NCBI GenBank assembly: GCA_031269995.1
Contig: JAISYI010000020.1
Coordinates: 1-49,413 of the forward strand
Length of the DNA: 49,413 nucleotides
Source: Holosporaceae bacterium
GTDB taxonomy: Bacteria > Pseudomonadota > Alphaproteobacteria > UBA3830
Direction of reading: 5' to 3'
The notes under the pieces are model-generated. The model was not told the origin of the DNA, searched no databases, and saw nothing but the letters and a program-made list of their open reading frames with translations. A program made the translations under genes and the position numbers. Below, one piece after another: positions 27,098 through 35,783 of the stretch (position 1 is the first letter of the stretch; every line of letters starts with the position of its first letter).

Positions 27098-27473
27098 GAC
27101 ATAGTTCTCCGAAACCGTAGAAACTTTTTACACGAGTACTAGGATATTTTCAAGATATCACAGAAAGTTGTGAATATCATGATCATTAATAATCTGCCTA
27201 GAAATCTTATAGGCAAAGAGGAGAACAGCATTGACTTGGGGTCCAATATATTGGCATGTATGTCCGAAGTGATCCACGTAACCCCCCCTTTTTATTCGAC
27301 AAAAAGCCAATAATCACTATCTCTTGCCAAGATTCACTAGGATAGCTTTTCCTTCACAAGGCTCGTGGACTTATAGTCCAATAGCTTTAATCACTCATGA
27401 AAATTGTTCAATATGATATTATCATATAAAAAATATAGGATTAGTAAGCGTAGAATGTAGAGAGGCGGAAAAG
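27098..27473. other. Divergent intergenic region between rpmF and mutS
   Basis: 376 bases without a gene, A+T-rich, holding promoters for both directions. The leftward one is listed separately. Rightward, TTGTTC (27404) and TATAAA (27425) precede mutS, but with a short 15-base spacer. A small inverted repeat (TGCCTA at 27195, TAGGCA at 27210, 9-base loop) has no T-run. Nothing else was recognised. Confidence 0.6.
27125..27153 (-). promoter_or_regulatory. Candidate promoter of the rpmF-plsX operon
   Basis: On the minus strand TTGAAA, a 17-base spacer and TAAAAA lie about 30 bases before the rpmF ATG. The -35 is good (five of six to TTGACA), the -10 moderate. Confidence 0.4.
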
Positions 27474-30101
27474 ATGGAAGACGATGATCTGTTTTACAGT
27501 ACAATTAAGGATGCAACGCCCGTCATAGCGCAGTATTTATCGGTAAAGGCACAGTATCAAGGATGCTTGCTGATGTTTCGTATGGGAGATTTTTTTGAAT
27601 TATTTTTTGAAGACGCTAAAATCGCATCGTCTATCCTAAATATCGCTCTTACGCACCGCGGAAAGCATCTAGACGAGAATATCCCCATGTGCGGAATTCC
27701 AGTCGCGGCTCTGGACGTTTACCTTAGGCGCCTTGTGAAATACGGCCATAGGGTAGCCATATGCGATCAAGTGGAGGATGCTCAGGAGGCAAAGAAGCGT
27801 GGCTACAAGGCTATCGTTAGGCGAGAGGTCACAAGGATTTTAACAGCTGGCACAATTATTGAAGAAAATCTGCTGAATGCGAACAAAAATAACTTCCTCA
27901 TGGCTATTACGCCAGATATCTGTCCGAAAACGGAGCAGCTGCGAACCGTAAGTTTTGCCACCATTGATATATCAACAGGAGATTTTTTCGTAAATACCTG
28001 TCTTCCAAATGAATTTCCAGCGATCCTAGAGACATATGTTCCGACGGAAATACTGCTTGCGGCGACTATAGAAAAATCGGCTTTTCTGAAATTCATCACT
28101 CCTGGCGAAGGACGTGCGATCACATTTCTTCCGGATTCGAAGTTCAATCCAGTCATAGAAAGAGAAAGATTAGAGCGCTATTTCAAAGTGAAGACGTTAG
28201 ATAGTTTCGGTATAAAACTCAACGGTGAATTGGCAGCCTGCGGGGCTGTGCTAGAGTATCTCCTAATTACTCAGCGAGAGAACTTTTCAAGTTTACCAAT
28301 TCCAAAAAAGACTTCGTTTTGTAACTATTTAATTATAGATCCAGCTACAAGCAAAAGCCTGGAAATAACAACGTCCTGCCGTGGTGAATACTCCTATAGC
28401 CTACTCGGCGTGATCGATAGAACAAAGACGGCGTTTGGATCAAGGACCTTGGCTGCTAGGGTAGCAATGCCCATTGTGAACAGGAAGTTGCTAGAGAAGC
28501 GCCTCGACTGCGTGGATTTTTTCATAAAAAACGAAAAAATCATGAGATTAGTTCGGGACACTCTATCGGGATGCCCAGATTTTGAACGAGCGATTGGCAG
28601 GATGAAATTCAACAAATTTACCCCTAGGGACCTGGGGGATATTCGCGAGTCCATGGCTGTGGTTCGCTCCATAAAAGCGCTCTTTCAACAGATCGAAATG
28701 CCGAGTGAAGGGGAATACTTCATAGACCAGCTGGACGATTTCTCTGAATTATATAATATGTTAGAAAAGGCTCTCGTCGAGAGATTGCCAGCAACAAACA
28801 TTGCAAATGGTATCATTGAAAATGGCTATTCACAGAAGCTGGACGAGTTAAAATACCTAAAAAATCACGAAGAAGAGATGATAGCCGAACTTCAGAGCAA
28901 ATATATCAAGGAAACTTGCATAGCCGTGCTGAAAATAAGAAACAATGCCATCTGGGGATGGTATATAGAAATTCCACTCTCCCAAAAGCATAAAATTCCC
29001 GACAATTTTGTACATCGCCAGACGCTTGTGAACGCGCTTCGATACACCACCGAAGAACTGATGAATCTGCAGAATAAATTACTAGCCGTCACGGATGAAT
29101 GGAAACAATTAGAAGCAAAGTTATATAGAGAAATCGTCGACAATGTTTTAAAATATCAGGATAAAATCTCCTATGCAGTAAAAATGCTTTCGCTTCTGGA
29201 TATCTATACGAACTTCGCCTGGATAGCTTTGGAGAGAAATTATGTCCGGCCAACGATCTCCGAGGATTCCGTTATGCAAGTAGAAAATGGCCGACATCCC
29301 ATCCTGGACGTCCATGTAAGTGATTTCGTCAGCAACAGTTGTGACCTAGACTGCCATTCCAAAATTTGCCTGCTGACTGGTCCCAATATGGCCGGAAAGA
29401 GCACATATCTGCGGCAAAATGCTCTAATTGTAATCCTCGTGCAGATTGGCTGCTACATTCCGGCAACCTCTGCCATCCTTGGTGTTACGGATCGCTTGTT
29501 TTCGCGCATCGGAGCGTCCGACGACATTGCTCGCGGCCGATCTACCTTCATGGTAGAAATGATAGAGACGGCGACAATTTTAAATCAATCAACAGAAAAA
29601 TCATTTGTTATATTAGACGAAGTTGGCCGTGGAACTTCCACTTACGATGGTCTTTCCATCGCCTGGGCCGTCATAGAAAATCTCTATAAAGTCAATAAAT
29701 GCCGTGTGCTATTTGCCACACACTACCACGAGCTCACTGCACTTCAGAATTCTCTGAAAAAGATACGATGTAAAACTTTGAAAGTTCAAGAGTGGAACGA
29801 GGAAGTGGTATTTTATCACAAAATTATCGATGGGATTGCAGACAAATCCTACGGAATTCATGTGGCTAGCATCGCTGGAGTGCCAAAAAATGTTATTAAA
29901 CGGGCAACTGAGCTGTTAAGAAGATTCGAATCACAAGGGGATAGGCGGCCATTGGACACCTTCGAGACAGATCAGATGGAATTTTTCTACGCAAACGAGT
30001 CTGCCTTAAAGCAGAAATTACTAGCAATAGACGCGGATAATGTATCACCAAAACATGCCCTGGAGATACTTTACGAACTCACGCAACTCGCTCGCGCATA
30101 A
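27474..30101 (+). CDS. mutS: DNA mismatch repair protein MutS
   Basis: Mismatch-recognition ATPase of 875 residues. Domain I has the mismatch wedge Phe-x-Glu in RMGDFFELFFEDA (about residues 36-48). The C-terminal ATPase carries Walker A GPNMAGKSTYLRQ, the following SRIGASDDIARGRSTFMVEM block, Walker B FVILDEVGRGTSTYDG and FATHYHEL. It is full length and has a GAGGCGG ribosome site 6 bases before the ATG. It stands alone. MutL is not in the window. It is convergent with suhB. Confidence 0.97.
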   Translation: MEDDDLFYSTIKDATPVIAQYLSVKAQYQGCLLMFRMGDFFELFFEDAKIASSILNIALTHRGKHLDENIPMCGIPVAALDVYLRRLVKYGHRVAICDQVEDAQEAKKRGYKAIVRREVTRILTAGTIIEENLLNANKNNFLMAITPDICPKTEQLRTVSFATIDISTGDFFVNTCLPNEFPAILETYVPTEILLAATIEKSAFLKFITPGEGRAITFLPDSKFNPVIERERLERYFKVKTLDSFGIKLNGELAACGAVLEYLLITQRENFSSLPIPKKTSFCNYLIIDPATSKSLEITTSCRGEYSYSLLGVIDRTKTAFGSRTLAARVAMPIVNRKLLEKRLDCVDFFIKNEKIMRLVRDTLSGCPDFERAIGRMKFNKFTPRDLGDIRESMAVVRSIKALFQQIEMPSEGEYFIDQLDDFSELYNMLEKALVERLPATNIANGIIENGYSQKLDELKYLKNHEEEMIAELQSKYIKETCIAVLKIRNNAIWGWYIEIPLSQKHKIPDNFVHRQTLVNALRYTTEELMNLQNKLLAVTDEWKQLEAKLYREIVDNVLKYQDKISYAVKMLSLLDIYTNFAWIALERNYVRPTISEDSVMQVENGRHPILDVHVSDFVSNSCDLDCHSKICLLTGPNMAGKSTYLRQNALIVILVQIGCYIPATSAILGVTDRLFSRIGASDDIARGRSTFMVEMIETATILNQSTEKSFVILDEVGRGTSTYDGLSIAWAVIENLYKVNKCRVLFATHYHELTALQNSLKKIRCKTLKVQEWNEEVVFYHKIIDGIADKSYGIHVASIAGVPKNVIKRATELLRRFESQGDRRPLDTFETDQMEFFYANESALKQKLLAIDADNVSPKHALEILYELTQLARA

Positions 30102-30197
30102 TCCTTCAAGACCAGTTTTAATTTAATATTTTGTAACATTCATGTACTTACTAGATAATTGCGCCGTATATTGCTGTTTTTTTTCCAATCCTCATAA

Positions 30198-30989
30198 TCA
30201 GCAGAAAATATTGTGGCTGCCCCTGGACTTCGCTACTTGTTGCAGAAGACTCATATTGCACATTATCTTGATTTCCTCGAAATTTCCTGTTGGATCTCCA
30301 TTTCCGTCTGCCAGAATTCCACCGGCTTCTCTAATTAAGAGCATTCCAGCCGCCACATCCCATTTGCATGGATTCGAAAAATACAGAATATCAAGCCTGC
30401 CAGCCGCCAGATAAGCCATATTCAGAGTCGTCGATCCTGTCTTTCTTATTTGGCTGCTTGCAGTTCTCCCAAAAGTAATACTGCTGTCCAAGGCTCCTAA
30501 AACCATTAGCGCCTCTCGCATATCGCGACGTCCTGACACGCGAATTTTTTTATCATTAAGATAGGCTCCGCAGCCCTTTTCTCCCCAAAACATCTCATTT
30601 TTTACTGGATCGTATGTTACTGCTGCGACAATTTCTCCATTTTTTTCCAATGCTATTGAAACTGCCCAGTGTGGAAATCCATGCATGTAATTCAGCGTAC
30701 CATCCAGTGGATCTACTATCCATTGGTATCCAGGATTTTCTCCGATTACTTTATCCGACTCCTCGGATAAAAACGAATAGGTCGGCCTCGCTTTCAGTAA
30801 CTCTTCCCTCAGTATCTGGTCAGCCTTTAGATCCGCACTTGTTACAAAATCTCTATTATTTTTCACAGAAACCTGTAGACTTTCCAACTCGGAGAAATCT
30901 CTTAGTAAACCTTTGGCTGCCCTAATTGCCGCCCGTGTCATCACTGTGATAATGGAAGAATGAGTCGGCAACCTTACGCTACGCACCAT
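30198..30989 (-). CDS. suhB: Inositol-1-monophosphatase family protein (SuhB-like)
   Basis: Mg-dependent sugar-phosphate phosphatase of 263 residues. The metal-binding blocks are EESD, WIVDPLDGTLNYMHGFP and the C-terminal KWDVAAGMLLIREAGG. It begins MVRSVRLPTH, close to alphaproteobacterial SuhB proteins (typically MARSALLN...). The purine run GGAGGG abuts the first ATG, so GTG at 30986 is another possible start. It could act on inositol phosphate or a related substrate, or assist rRNA transcription as in E. coli; neither can be shown here. It lies 44 bases downstream of the rpsI stop. Confidence 0.9.
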   Translation of the reverse strand: MVRSVRLPTHSSIITVMTRAAIRAAKGLLRDFSELESLQVSVKNNRDFVTSADLKADQILREELLKARPTYSFLSEESDKVIGENPGYQWIVDPLDGTLNYMHGFPHWAVSIALEKNGEIVAAVTYDPVKNEMFWGEKGCGAYLNDKKIRVSGRRDMREALMVLGALDSSITFGRTASSQIRKTGSTTLNMAYLAAGRLDILYFSNPCKWDVAAGMLLIREAGGILADGNGDPTGNFEEIKIMCNMSLLQQVAKSRGSHNIFC

Positions 30990-31033
30990 CCCTCCATAAA
31001 CAATACCACAATAGACAAAGCTGCGTTGAGGCC

Positions 31034-31486
31034 CTATCTCTTAGAGAATTGAAAATTTCTCCTAGCTTTTTTGCGCCCATACTTCTTGCGTTCTACGACA
31101 CGGCTATCTCGTGTTAGCAGGCCAGACTTTTTTAGCGAGGAACGTAACTCCAATTCGAAACTTTCTAAAGCTTTGCTGATGCCGTGCCGAGCCGCTCCCG
31201 CCTGCCCGGACAAACCTCCGCCTGCCACTGTGCACTCAACATCGTACTGTCCTACTCTGTTTGCCACAACAAATGGCTGGATAACCTGGGCCTGCAATAC
31301 TGGTCTAACAAAATAATCGTACAATTGCCGATTATTTACCAATACTTCACCACTTCCTGGCCTCAACCATACCCTTGCTACAGCCTCCTTCCGTCTGCCA
31401 GTGCCATAGGAACGCCCTTTCGAGTCTTTCATTACTTTCCGTTTTATTTTTGGTTCATCCTTTACTGTTTCAGGGATAATGTCCAT
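31034..31486 (-). CDS. rpsI: 30S ribosomal protein S9
   Basis: 150 residues. An N-terminal extension of about 25 residues precedes the conserved [18 protein letters not shown] start. The central [19 protein letters not shown] block and the basic C-terminus ([16 protein letters not shown]) are intact. The terminal KR matches the tail that touches P-site tRNA. It starts one base after the rplM stop, the standard rplM-rpsI operon. Confidence 0.97.
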   Translation of the reverse strand: MDIIPETVKDEPKIKRKVMKDSKGRSYGTGRRKEAVARVWLRPGSGEVLVNNRQLYDYFVRPVLQAQVIQPFVVANRVGQYDVECTVAGGGLSGQAGAARHGISKALESFELELRSSLKKSGLLTRDSRVVERKKYGRKKARRNFQFSKR

Positions 31487-31487
31487 G

Positions 31488-31952
31488 CTAGCTCCTCTTT
31501 ACATTCTTAGCATTCATGCTCGCTATATCCAGCACCTTAGGTTGCTGCCCTGCATGCGGATGATTTTCCCCAACATAGACTTTAAGATTTTTCAAAATCC
31601 TGCGCCCAAGAGGACCTTTTGGTAACATCCTTTCAACAGCCTTCTGTAGAACCCTCTCGGGAAATTTTCCAGACAAACGCTCCTTGAGCGTTCGCTGCTT
31701 TATGCCACCAGGATATCCAGTATGCCAATAAAATATATGATCTTCCTGCTTATTACCAGTTACCTGAACCTTATCAGCATTCACCACAACTACATAGTCT
31801 CCGCAATCCATATGCGGAGAGAATTCTGGCTTATGCTTACCGCGAAGATAACTAGCTATTACAGCGGACAATCGCCCCAATATCAAATCCCTAGCATCGA
31901 CAACAAACCAGTCTTTTCTGATCTGCTTCGCTCGAAGAGAAAAGCTCCTCAT
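31488..31952 (-). CDS. rplM: 50S ribosomal protein L13
   Basis: 154 residues counted from ATG 31952, chosen because the protein then begins [20 protein letters not shown] like other alphaproteobacterial L13. A longer reading from 31997 adds 15 residues of unlike sequence. Conserved blocks are [39 protein letters not shown] and MLPKGPLGR. It is first in the rplM-rpsI pair. Confidence 0.97.
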   Translation of the reverse strand: MRSFSLRAKQIRKDWFVVDARDLILGRLSAVIASYLRGKHKPEFSPHMDCGDYVVVVNADKVQVTGNKQEDHIFYWHTGYPGGIKQRTLKERLSGKFPERVLQKAVERMLPKGPLGRRILKNLKVYVGENHPHAGQQPKVLDIASMNAKNVKRS

Positions 31953-32293
31953 TTCCTGACCATCCTCTCTTTCCGCTTGCTTATAGCAACAATACATGAA
32001 ATATTCAATGGGTCTATCTATTCTATTCCATCGCTTTCTCTTCGGAATGGGAGGAAAAATCGTTACTGCCTAATCAGTCCTGATAAAGATGTGGACGGTT
32101 TAACCACGCTGAACCATGGAAAACTATTCCCAGGAAATCCATAGCTGCGATGGGATTTTTTCTAGAAATTTCTGCTTGGCTATAATTTCGTCGGCAGATG
32201 GAGGGAAACAGCGCAAAGGACGTAGAGGGCGACTCTCCTCGCAGAAGACACATTGATTCAAGAGACGTTATGAAGTAGAATTTAAGTATTGAT
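31953..32293. other. Intergenic region between rplM and tRNA-Glu
   Basis: 341 bases, no confident gene. A -10-like TATAAT occurs at 32181-32186 with a poor -35. A 26-codon ATG frame at 32198-32278 (polar, no clear ribosome site) was judged too weak to call. The tRNA-Glu promoter occupies the right end. Confidence 0.5.
32253..32281 (+). promoter_or_regulatory. Promoter of tRNA-Glu
   Basis: TTGATT (-35), exactly 17 bases, then TAGAAT (-10). The expected start site lies about 6 bases before the mature tRNA 5' end at 32294. This is one of the cleanest promoters in the window. Confidence 0.65.
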
Positions 32294-32366
32294 GTCCCCT
32301 TCGTCTAGAGGCCTAGGACATCGCCTTCTCACGGCGACAACAGGGATTCGAATTCCCTAGGGGACG
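32294..32366 (+). tRNA. tRNA-Glu (anticodon CTC)
   Basis: The acceptor GTCCCCT pairs with AGGGGAC. The anticodon stem TCGCC/GGCGA carries loop TTCTCAC, which places CTC at positions 34-36. The T arm is CAGGGATTCGAATTCCCTA. The CTC anticodon reads only GAG, so a TTC isoacceptor must exist elsewhere. The 3' CCA is not encoded. Confidence 0.95.
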
Positions 32367-32512
32367 CGGATTTATGCTAGTTCGCGCATATGAAATTATT
32401 TTGGGATCATCCAGCGAGGACGAAACAATGTTATTTCTGATAATGTCTTTTTCCAGCAAAAATGATTTTTTTGCGCAGCTTCGTCATCTAGGTATTTTGT
32501 TAAAACAACATC

Positions 32513-33280
32513 CTAGCATGATGACGTATATGCCGAAAATATTACTCCATTATGGCACGTTTTGCGTTCTAGGCATAATAATATTTTATGCACAAATACT
32601 GAAAATCCAGCCAAGAAAAGCATAGACAAACAAAGTAATATTTTGATTCTGTTTCTTTTGTCAGCTAAAATTTTATCTCTAAATACAATGAAACTCGTCA
32701 GTCCGGCGGCTAAAATCGGAAAATTAGCAAGAAATATGCTGCCAATATCCTCATGGGCTTGGCAAAGAACAAACAACAACATAAGCGTTGAAAATACTGC
32801 AAAACAAGCGATACTAAACCATATTTGAATTTTGGCTTTTAAATCGCCAGGCAATATTCTGCTTGATAACCAAAACACAATGTTGCGAATGACTCCAATC
32901 GTCGCAAGTGCAAAAACTATAACCGCATAATACACTGTTCCAACCAATGTCCATTGCAACTCAAGCCACCAAAAACTGATTACTACAACAATGTTCAATA
33001 GAAATTGGCCTATAACGAACATCAGAAATAAATTCTGCTTTATAATTTTAGAAATCCAATAGCCAATTGGTGAAGTTAACAGAATAATCCCTACGGAAAG
33101 GGGGATATTTATTGTGTTCTTATAGTTACTGATTCTCCGCATTATGAAAAATATTGAAAATACTGCATAAAAGGTCGTAATAAATCTAAATAGTTGGATA
33201 ACAAAACATTCCTTGGCTGTTAGCGGATTATCTATAATTTTAGGCGATAGTGCTTCATTTTTACGCTTATTTTCCACCAT
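32513..33280 (-). CDS. Integral membrane protein of unknown function (about 7 helices)
   Basis: 255 residues with about seven hydrophobic segments (roughly residues 30-48, 58-78, 83-105, 110-138, 150-172, 178-198, 208-232). A charged N-terminus (MVENKRKNEALSPK) and a cysteine-containing tail flank them. GGGG lies about six bases before the ATG, supporting the start. The size and spacing could be half of a 12-helix transporter, but no family motif was recognised. It is more A+T-rich than its neighbours. It is the first of a run of accessory genes between tRNA-Glu and the rpoD operon. Confidence 0.65.
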   Translation of the reverse strand: MVENKRKNEALSPKIIDNPLTAKECFVIQLFRFITTFYAVFSIFFIMRRISNYKNTINIPLSVGIILLTSPIGYWISKIIKQNLFLMFVIGQFLLNIVVVISFWWLELQWTLVGTVYYAVIVFALATIGVIRNIVFWLSSRILPGDLKAKIQIWFSIACFAVFSTLMLLFVLCQAHEDIGSIFLANFPILAAGLTSFIVFRDKILADKRNRIKILLCLSMLFLAGFSVFVHKILLCLERKTCHNGVIFSAYTSSC

Positions 33281-33373
33281 GCAACCCCTTCAAAAATCCC
33301 TTTATGAAACCTTTTGCGCTGCCGCAGATAATCGTTTATTGCAAATCTTAATACCATTAAATACACAAATCCA

Positions 33374-35059
33374 TCAATCCAGCTGATTGAGGTAATTTGC
33401 TGGATCTAGTTGCCTCATCCAAGGTATCACCCTTGGTTCAACCAAGATTGGGCCACGGGATTGTAGGAACCGAAAAAGCGCGCTCTTGCCCAGTTTCGGG
33501 GCACCCGCAGGGGTTCGACTTATTGGCAAGTCACACAGCTTTGCGATCTGCAATACTTCTGGATTACGCCGCAGTTCTCGGTGTTCTGCTCTGAATATTT
33601 GCCCGTCAACAATTAGTTTTTTCATCCCTTCGTCATGTAAGATCAAAGGCGGGCGAGAATAAAACGCTATTATTTCAGCAGACACTGTCTTTGCTTCACG
33701 AGCAATTTGTAGAAACCTTGGATGTCGGGTAATTGTACGATGGCCTTTTTTTAATAATTGATGTAACGCATATATAGGGACAAACTCCGCTCGGAGAACA
33801 TCTACTATTCGGCTGGGATTTCTATATTTTTTCGGTAGCGTTAACAATCGTTCAGGCCAGCCATGTACAAAAGCGAGCTCTAGTGCTTCGAGCTGATCAT
33901 CATGGAGCTGATTATCTAAGTTCTGTTCTATAATCGCTTCCTGAATGAGCCTCACCCTAGCGCTAAAGTCGGCAGCCTTGACACCGCTCATCCCACCCAA
34001 CAGGCCATGCATCAATACATCAAATGCGGAATACACTCCCTCCGCGGCCTCGTCGTCGACCGGCGGGCCTCCAGTTCCGAATGCCAACCACGTCAGATAG
34101 GTTGCATTATCTTTGAAGAAGTAGTGGCGCCACAAAAAATCCTCTGCCAGTCTACGGACCAATATAGCAGCGTAATCAGGCAGTTTTGGAGTTTCTGTGG
34201 CGCCATAGTATGGGATAATACTCATATTTATTATTACATTGAATTTCGGAGGGAGGACGGCGCACAGTCCCATCAGTGCCAGTTTGCATAGCACACTTTC
34301 AAAGCAAATAAACGTTTCTTCCATAGCTCTCGTTACTTCTTTCACAACACTGGATAGAGCTGTCGGCCACAACCGACCCGACGATAAGTGTTCGCAGAAT
34401 GCTTCTTCGGTAGAGTCGTGCAAAAAACTGACCTCAATTTTTTTCCACTCCTGCCGCGCTAAGAGGATTGCCTCTCGTTTCGTAAGATTCTGGACAAAGA
34501 CTGCCTCACCAAAATTACAAGGCGTCTTCGTCGCATCAAAGTCTTTTCTCCATGGCATAGCCAGGCAGCGGCGGCTCAGGAACGGCATTGGGACAGCTGC
34601 AAAGGGATAATTTCCTAAATTAAAATCCCAGAGCGCTCGAATGCCTCCACTACAAATAATCACATCAGTGTCAAAGCATAGCACCTTGGTAGTACCTCTG
34701 ACATAGTCAGCCAAAAAAACCTTCATAACTGTCGCTCGACCGCGCCTGTCATCCGGAAAATCGTCGGCGAGAGCAGGATCAAACCGGTAGCAGTTTACGA
34801 GTACGCCCCGCATTCCACCCCATGCTATTAGTTCTTGGATGTCGAGGGCGTCCACATCCCAATAAAGAACGTGGAAGGCCAGATCATAGCCCCCGTCCCT
34901 CTCTCTATCGCGCACTACAGACTCCATGCTACCTCTAAGCCGCGGAAAAGTTAGCCATCCTTTTTGAACATAAGCTATATGCACTAGCTGACGCATCGCA
35001 CCACCGTGCTGCATAATCATCGACAACACCACAACGGCTAGAATTTTCATATTTTTCAC
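33374..35059 (-). CDS. Secreted glycosyltransferase family 8-like protein (putative effector)
   Basis: 561 residues. The N-terminus (MKNMKILAVVVLSMIMQHGGA) is a likely Sec signal peptide, followed at once by a GT8-like fold. The D-x-D metal motif is D130-T-D132 in KVLCFDTDVIICSGGIRALWD, which matches the LgtC/GT8 pattern DxD followed by LWD. CNFGEAVFVQNLTKREA fits the later FNAGVxxxNLxxW block. About 350 C-terminal residues match nothing I recognise. Housekeeping glycosyltransferases are cytoplasmic, so a signal peptide suggests action outside the cell, perhaps on host protein. The start is GTG 35059 (GGGA upstream) or ATG 35050. The gene looks richer in G+C than its neighbours. Confidence 0.72.
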   Translation of the reverse strand: MKNMKILAVVVLSMIMQHGGAMRQLVHIAYVQKGWLTFPRLRGSMESVVRDRERDGGYDLAFHVLYWDVDALDIQELIAWGGMRGVLVNCYRFDPALADDFPDDRRGRATVMKVFLADYVRGTTKVLCFDTDVIICSGGIRALWDFNLGNYPFAAVPMPFLSRRCLAMPWRKDFDATKTPCNFGEAVFVQNLTKREAILLARQEWKKIEVSFLHDSTEEAFCEHLSSGRLWPTALSSVVKEVTRAMEETFICFESVLCKLALMGLCAVLPPKFNVIINMSIIPYYGATETPKLPDYAAILVRRLAEDFLWRHYFFKDNATYLTWLAFGTGGPPVDDEAAEGVYSAFDVLMHGLLGGMSGVKAADFSARVRLIQEAIIEQNLDNQLHDDQLEALELAFVHGWPERLLTLPKKYRNPSRIVDVLRAEFVPIYALHQLLKKGHRTITRHPRFLQIAREAKTVSAEIIAFYSRPPLILHDEGMKKLIVDGQIFRAEHRELRRNPEVLQIAKLCDLPISRTPAGAPKLGKSALFRFLQSRGPILVEPRVIPWMRQLDPANYLNQLD

Positions 35060-35094
35060 TTTTTTTTCCCACTCATTAAGTCATGGAGAATATT

Positions 35095-35373
35095 TTAGCG
35101 TGAAAATTGTCGATATTCCATATTTATTTGTATAATTCTTTTGAAAAATATACTAGCAAAGCCTGTAGAATAGAGAACGTTTAGAAGGCGGATTAAAGAG
35201 CAATGGCTGGAACTATGTTGTCCGTAGATTTTCGGAAATACATCACAGATGTATGATGCAACATTTTCGTTCAGTTCTTTCGTCACGCGTCGCAGACGCA
35301 GCGCAAGCAGAGTACCAAGCTGTCTACAGCAATGACATGCTCGCCGCCAGAGTGGAGTCAAGTATTTCATCAA
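35095..35373 (-). CDS. Possible small hypothetical protein
   Basis: An open frame of 92 codons starting at ATG 35373 with only a weak AGG upstream. The product is basic, with several Cys and Arg (LWRRACHCCRQLG) and no recognised family. It lies in a gene-poor patch and may be a remnant or chance frame. Confidence 0.25.
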   Translation of the reverse strand: MMKYLTPLWRRACHCCRQLGTLLALRLRRVTKELNENVASYICDVFPKIYGQHSSSHCSLIRLLNVLYSTGFASIFFKRIIQINMEYRQFSR

Positions 35374-35412
35374 TTGACCTGATACTTATTTGAAGTTCAA
35401 ATGCGACGTTTT

Positions 35413-35607
35413 TCAACATTTTTTCGTCGTGTTATTCTTTGATTTAATGTGTATTTTTTCTCCAATCATAGGGGTTAGTAGTTTTTTCTTATCGAGCATC
35501 TCTAAGAGCTCGTTCAGCGGTTCATCCAAAGGATGGTAGTCCAGGCTGATTTTTAGTGGATTATCCCCTTTGATAATTTTTCTCGTAATAGAAGATTCAA
35601 TCCACAT
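35413..35607 (-). CDS. Possible small hypothetical protein
   Basis: Starting at ATG 35607 (GGAT a few bases upstream) the frame gives about 64 residues, charged and lysine-rich at the end. The middle (LNELLEMLDKKKLLTPMIG) looks helical. A TTG at 35628 would add seven residues. No family recognised; it could be the tail of a degraded gene. Confidence 0.3.
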   Translation of the reverse strand: MWIESSITRKIIKGDNPLKISLDYHPLDEPLNELLEMLDKKKLLTPMIGEKIHIKSKNNTTKKC

Positions 35608-35633
35608 CAATATCCACGTAACCGGCAAGAGTT

Positions 35634-35670
35634 GAGCATAGATTCGATATGGAGTTGCGATTCTATGCTC
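35634..35670. repeat. Strong imperfect hairpin
   Basis: GAGCATAGA and TCTATGCTC are perfect 9-bp arms. With one mismatch the stem extends by TCG/CGA to 12 pairs, around an 11-base loop. No T-run follows on either strand, so it is not a normal intrinsic terminator. It lies about 100 bases beyond the stop of the secreted protein gene. Confidence 0.6.
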
Positions 35671-35757
35671 CGCATTGGTTATGCATGTCTAAATCAGCCC
35701 CCTGCGCGACAGTCATCTAGGGTTGTCCATTATTAAATGCATTAGGTCTCGGTAGCG

Positions 35758-35783
35758 AATTTCTAATTCTGCTTATAAACCAA
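35758..35783 (+). repeat. Copy 1 of a dispersed 26-base repeat
   Basis: These 26 bases match 43855-43880 at 24 positions. Upstream, TAGGTCTCGGTAG aligns loosely with TAGGTTCTGTTAG at the second copy (mismatches at four positions). The repeat covers the stop codon and last codons of the secreted protein gene at 35773. It probably is a worn end of the same kind of element as at 43.8 kb. Confidence 0.55.

Larger units (their letters stand above)
35060..35772. other. Gene-poor 0.7 kb patch between two secreted-protein genes
   Basis: Two short leftward open frames (listed separately, both weak), one strong hairpin (35634-35670) and the left part of a dispersed 26-base repeat are the only structures seen. 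The patch looks like eroded sequence, such as remains of lost genes or a mobile element. No transposase motif was recognised. Confidence 0.5.

Noticed and set aside
30102-30197. Terminator between convergent mutS and suhB
   Set aside because: A T-run exists (near 30176), but no stable stem precedes it.
32198-32278. Polar 26-codon frame before tRNA-Glu
   Set aside because: Very short, no good ribosome site, and it overlaps the tRNA promoter; chance is the simpler explanation.
32374-32625. Rightward 83-codon frame just after tRNA-Glu
   Set aside because: It overlaps the 3' end of the membrane protein gene on the other strand, has no clear ribosome site and resembles nothing known.
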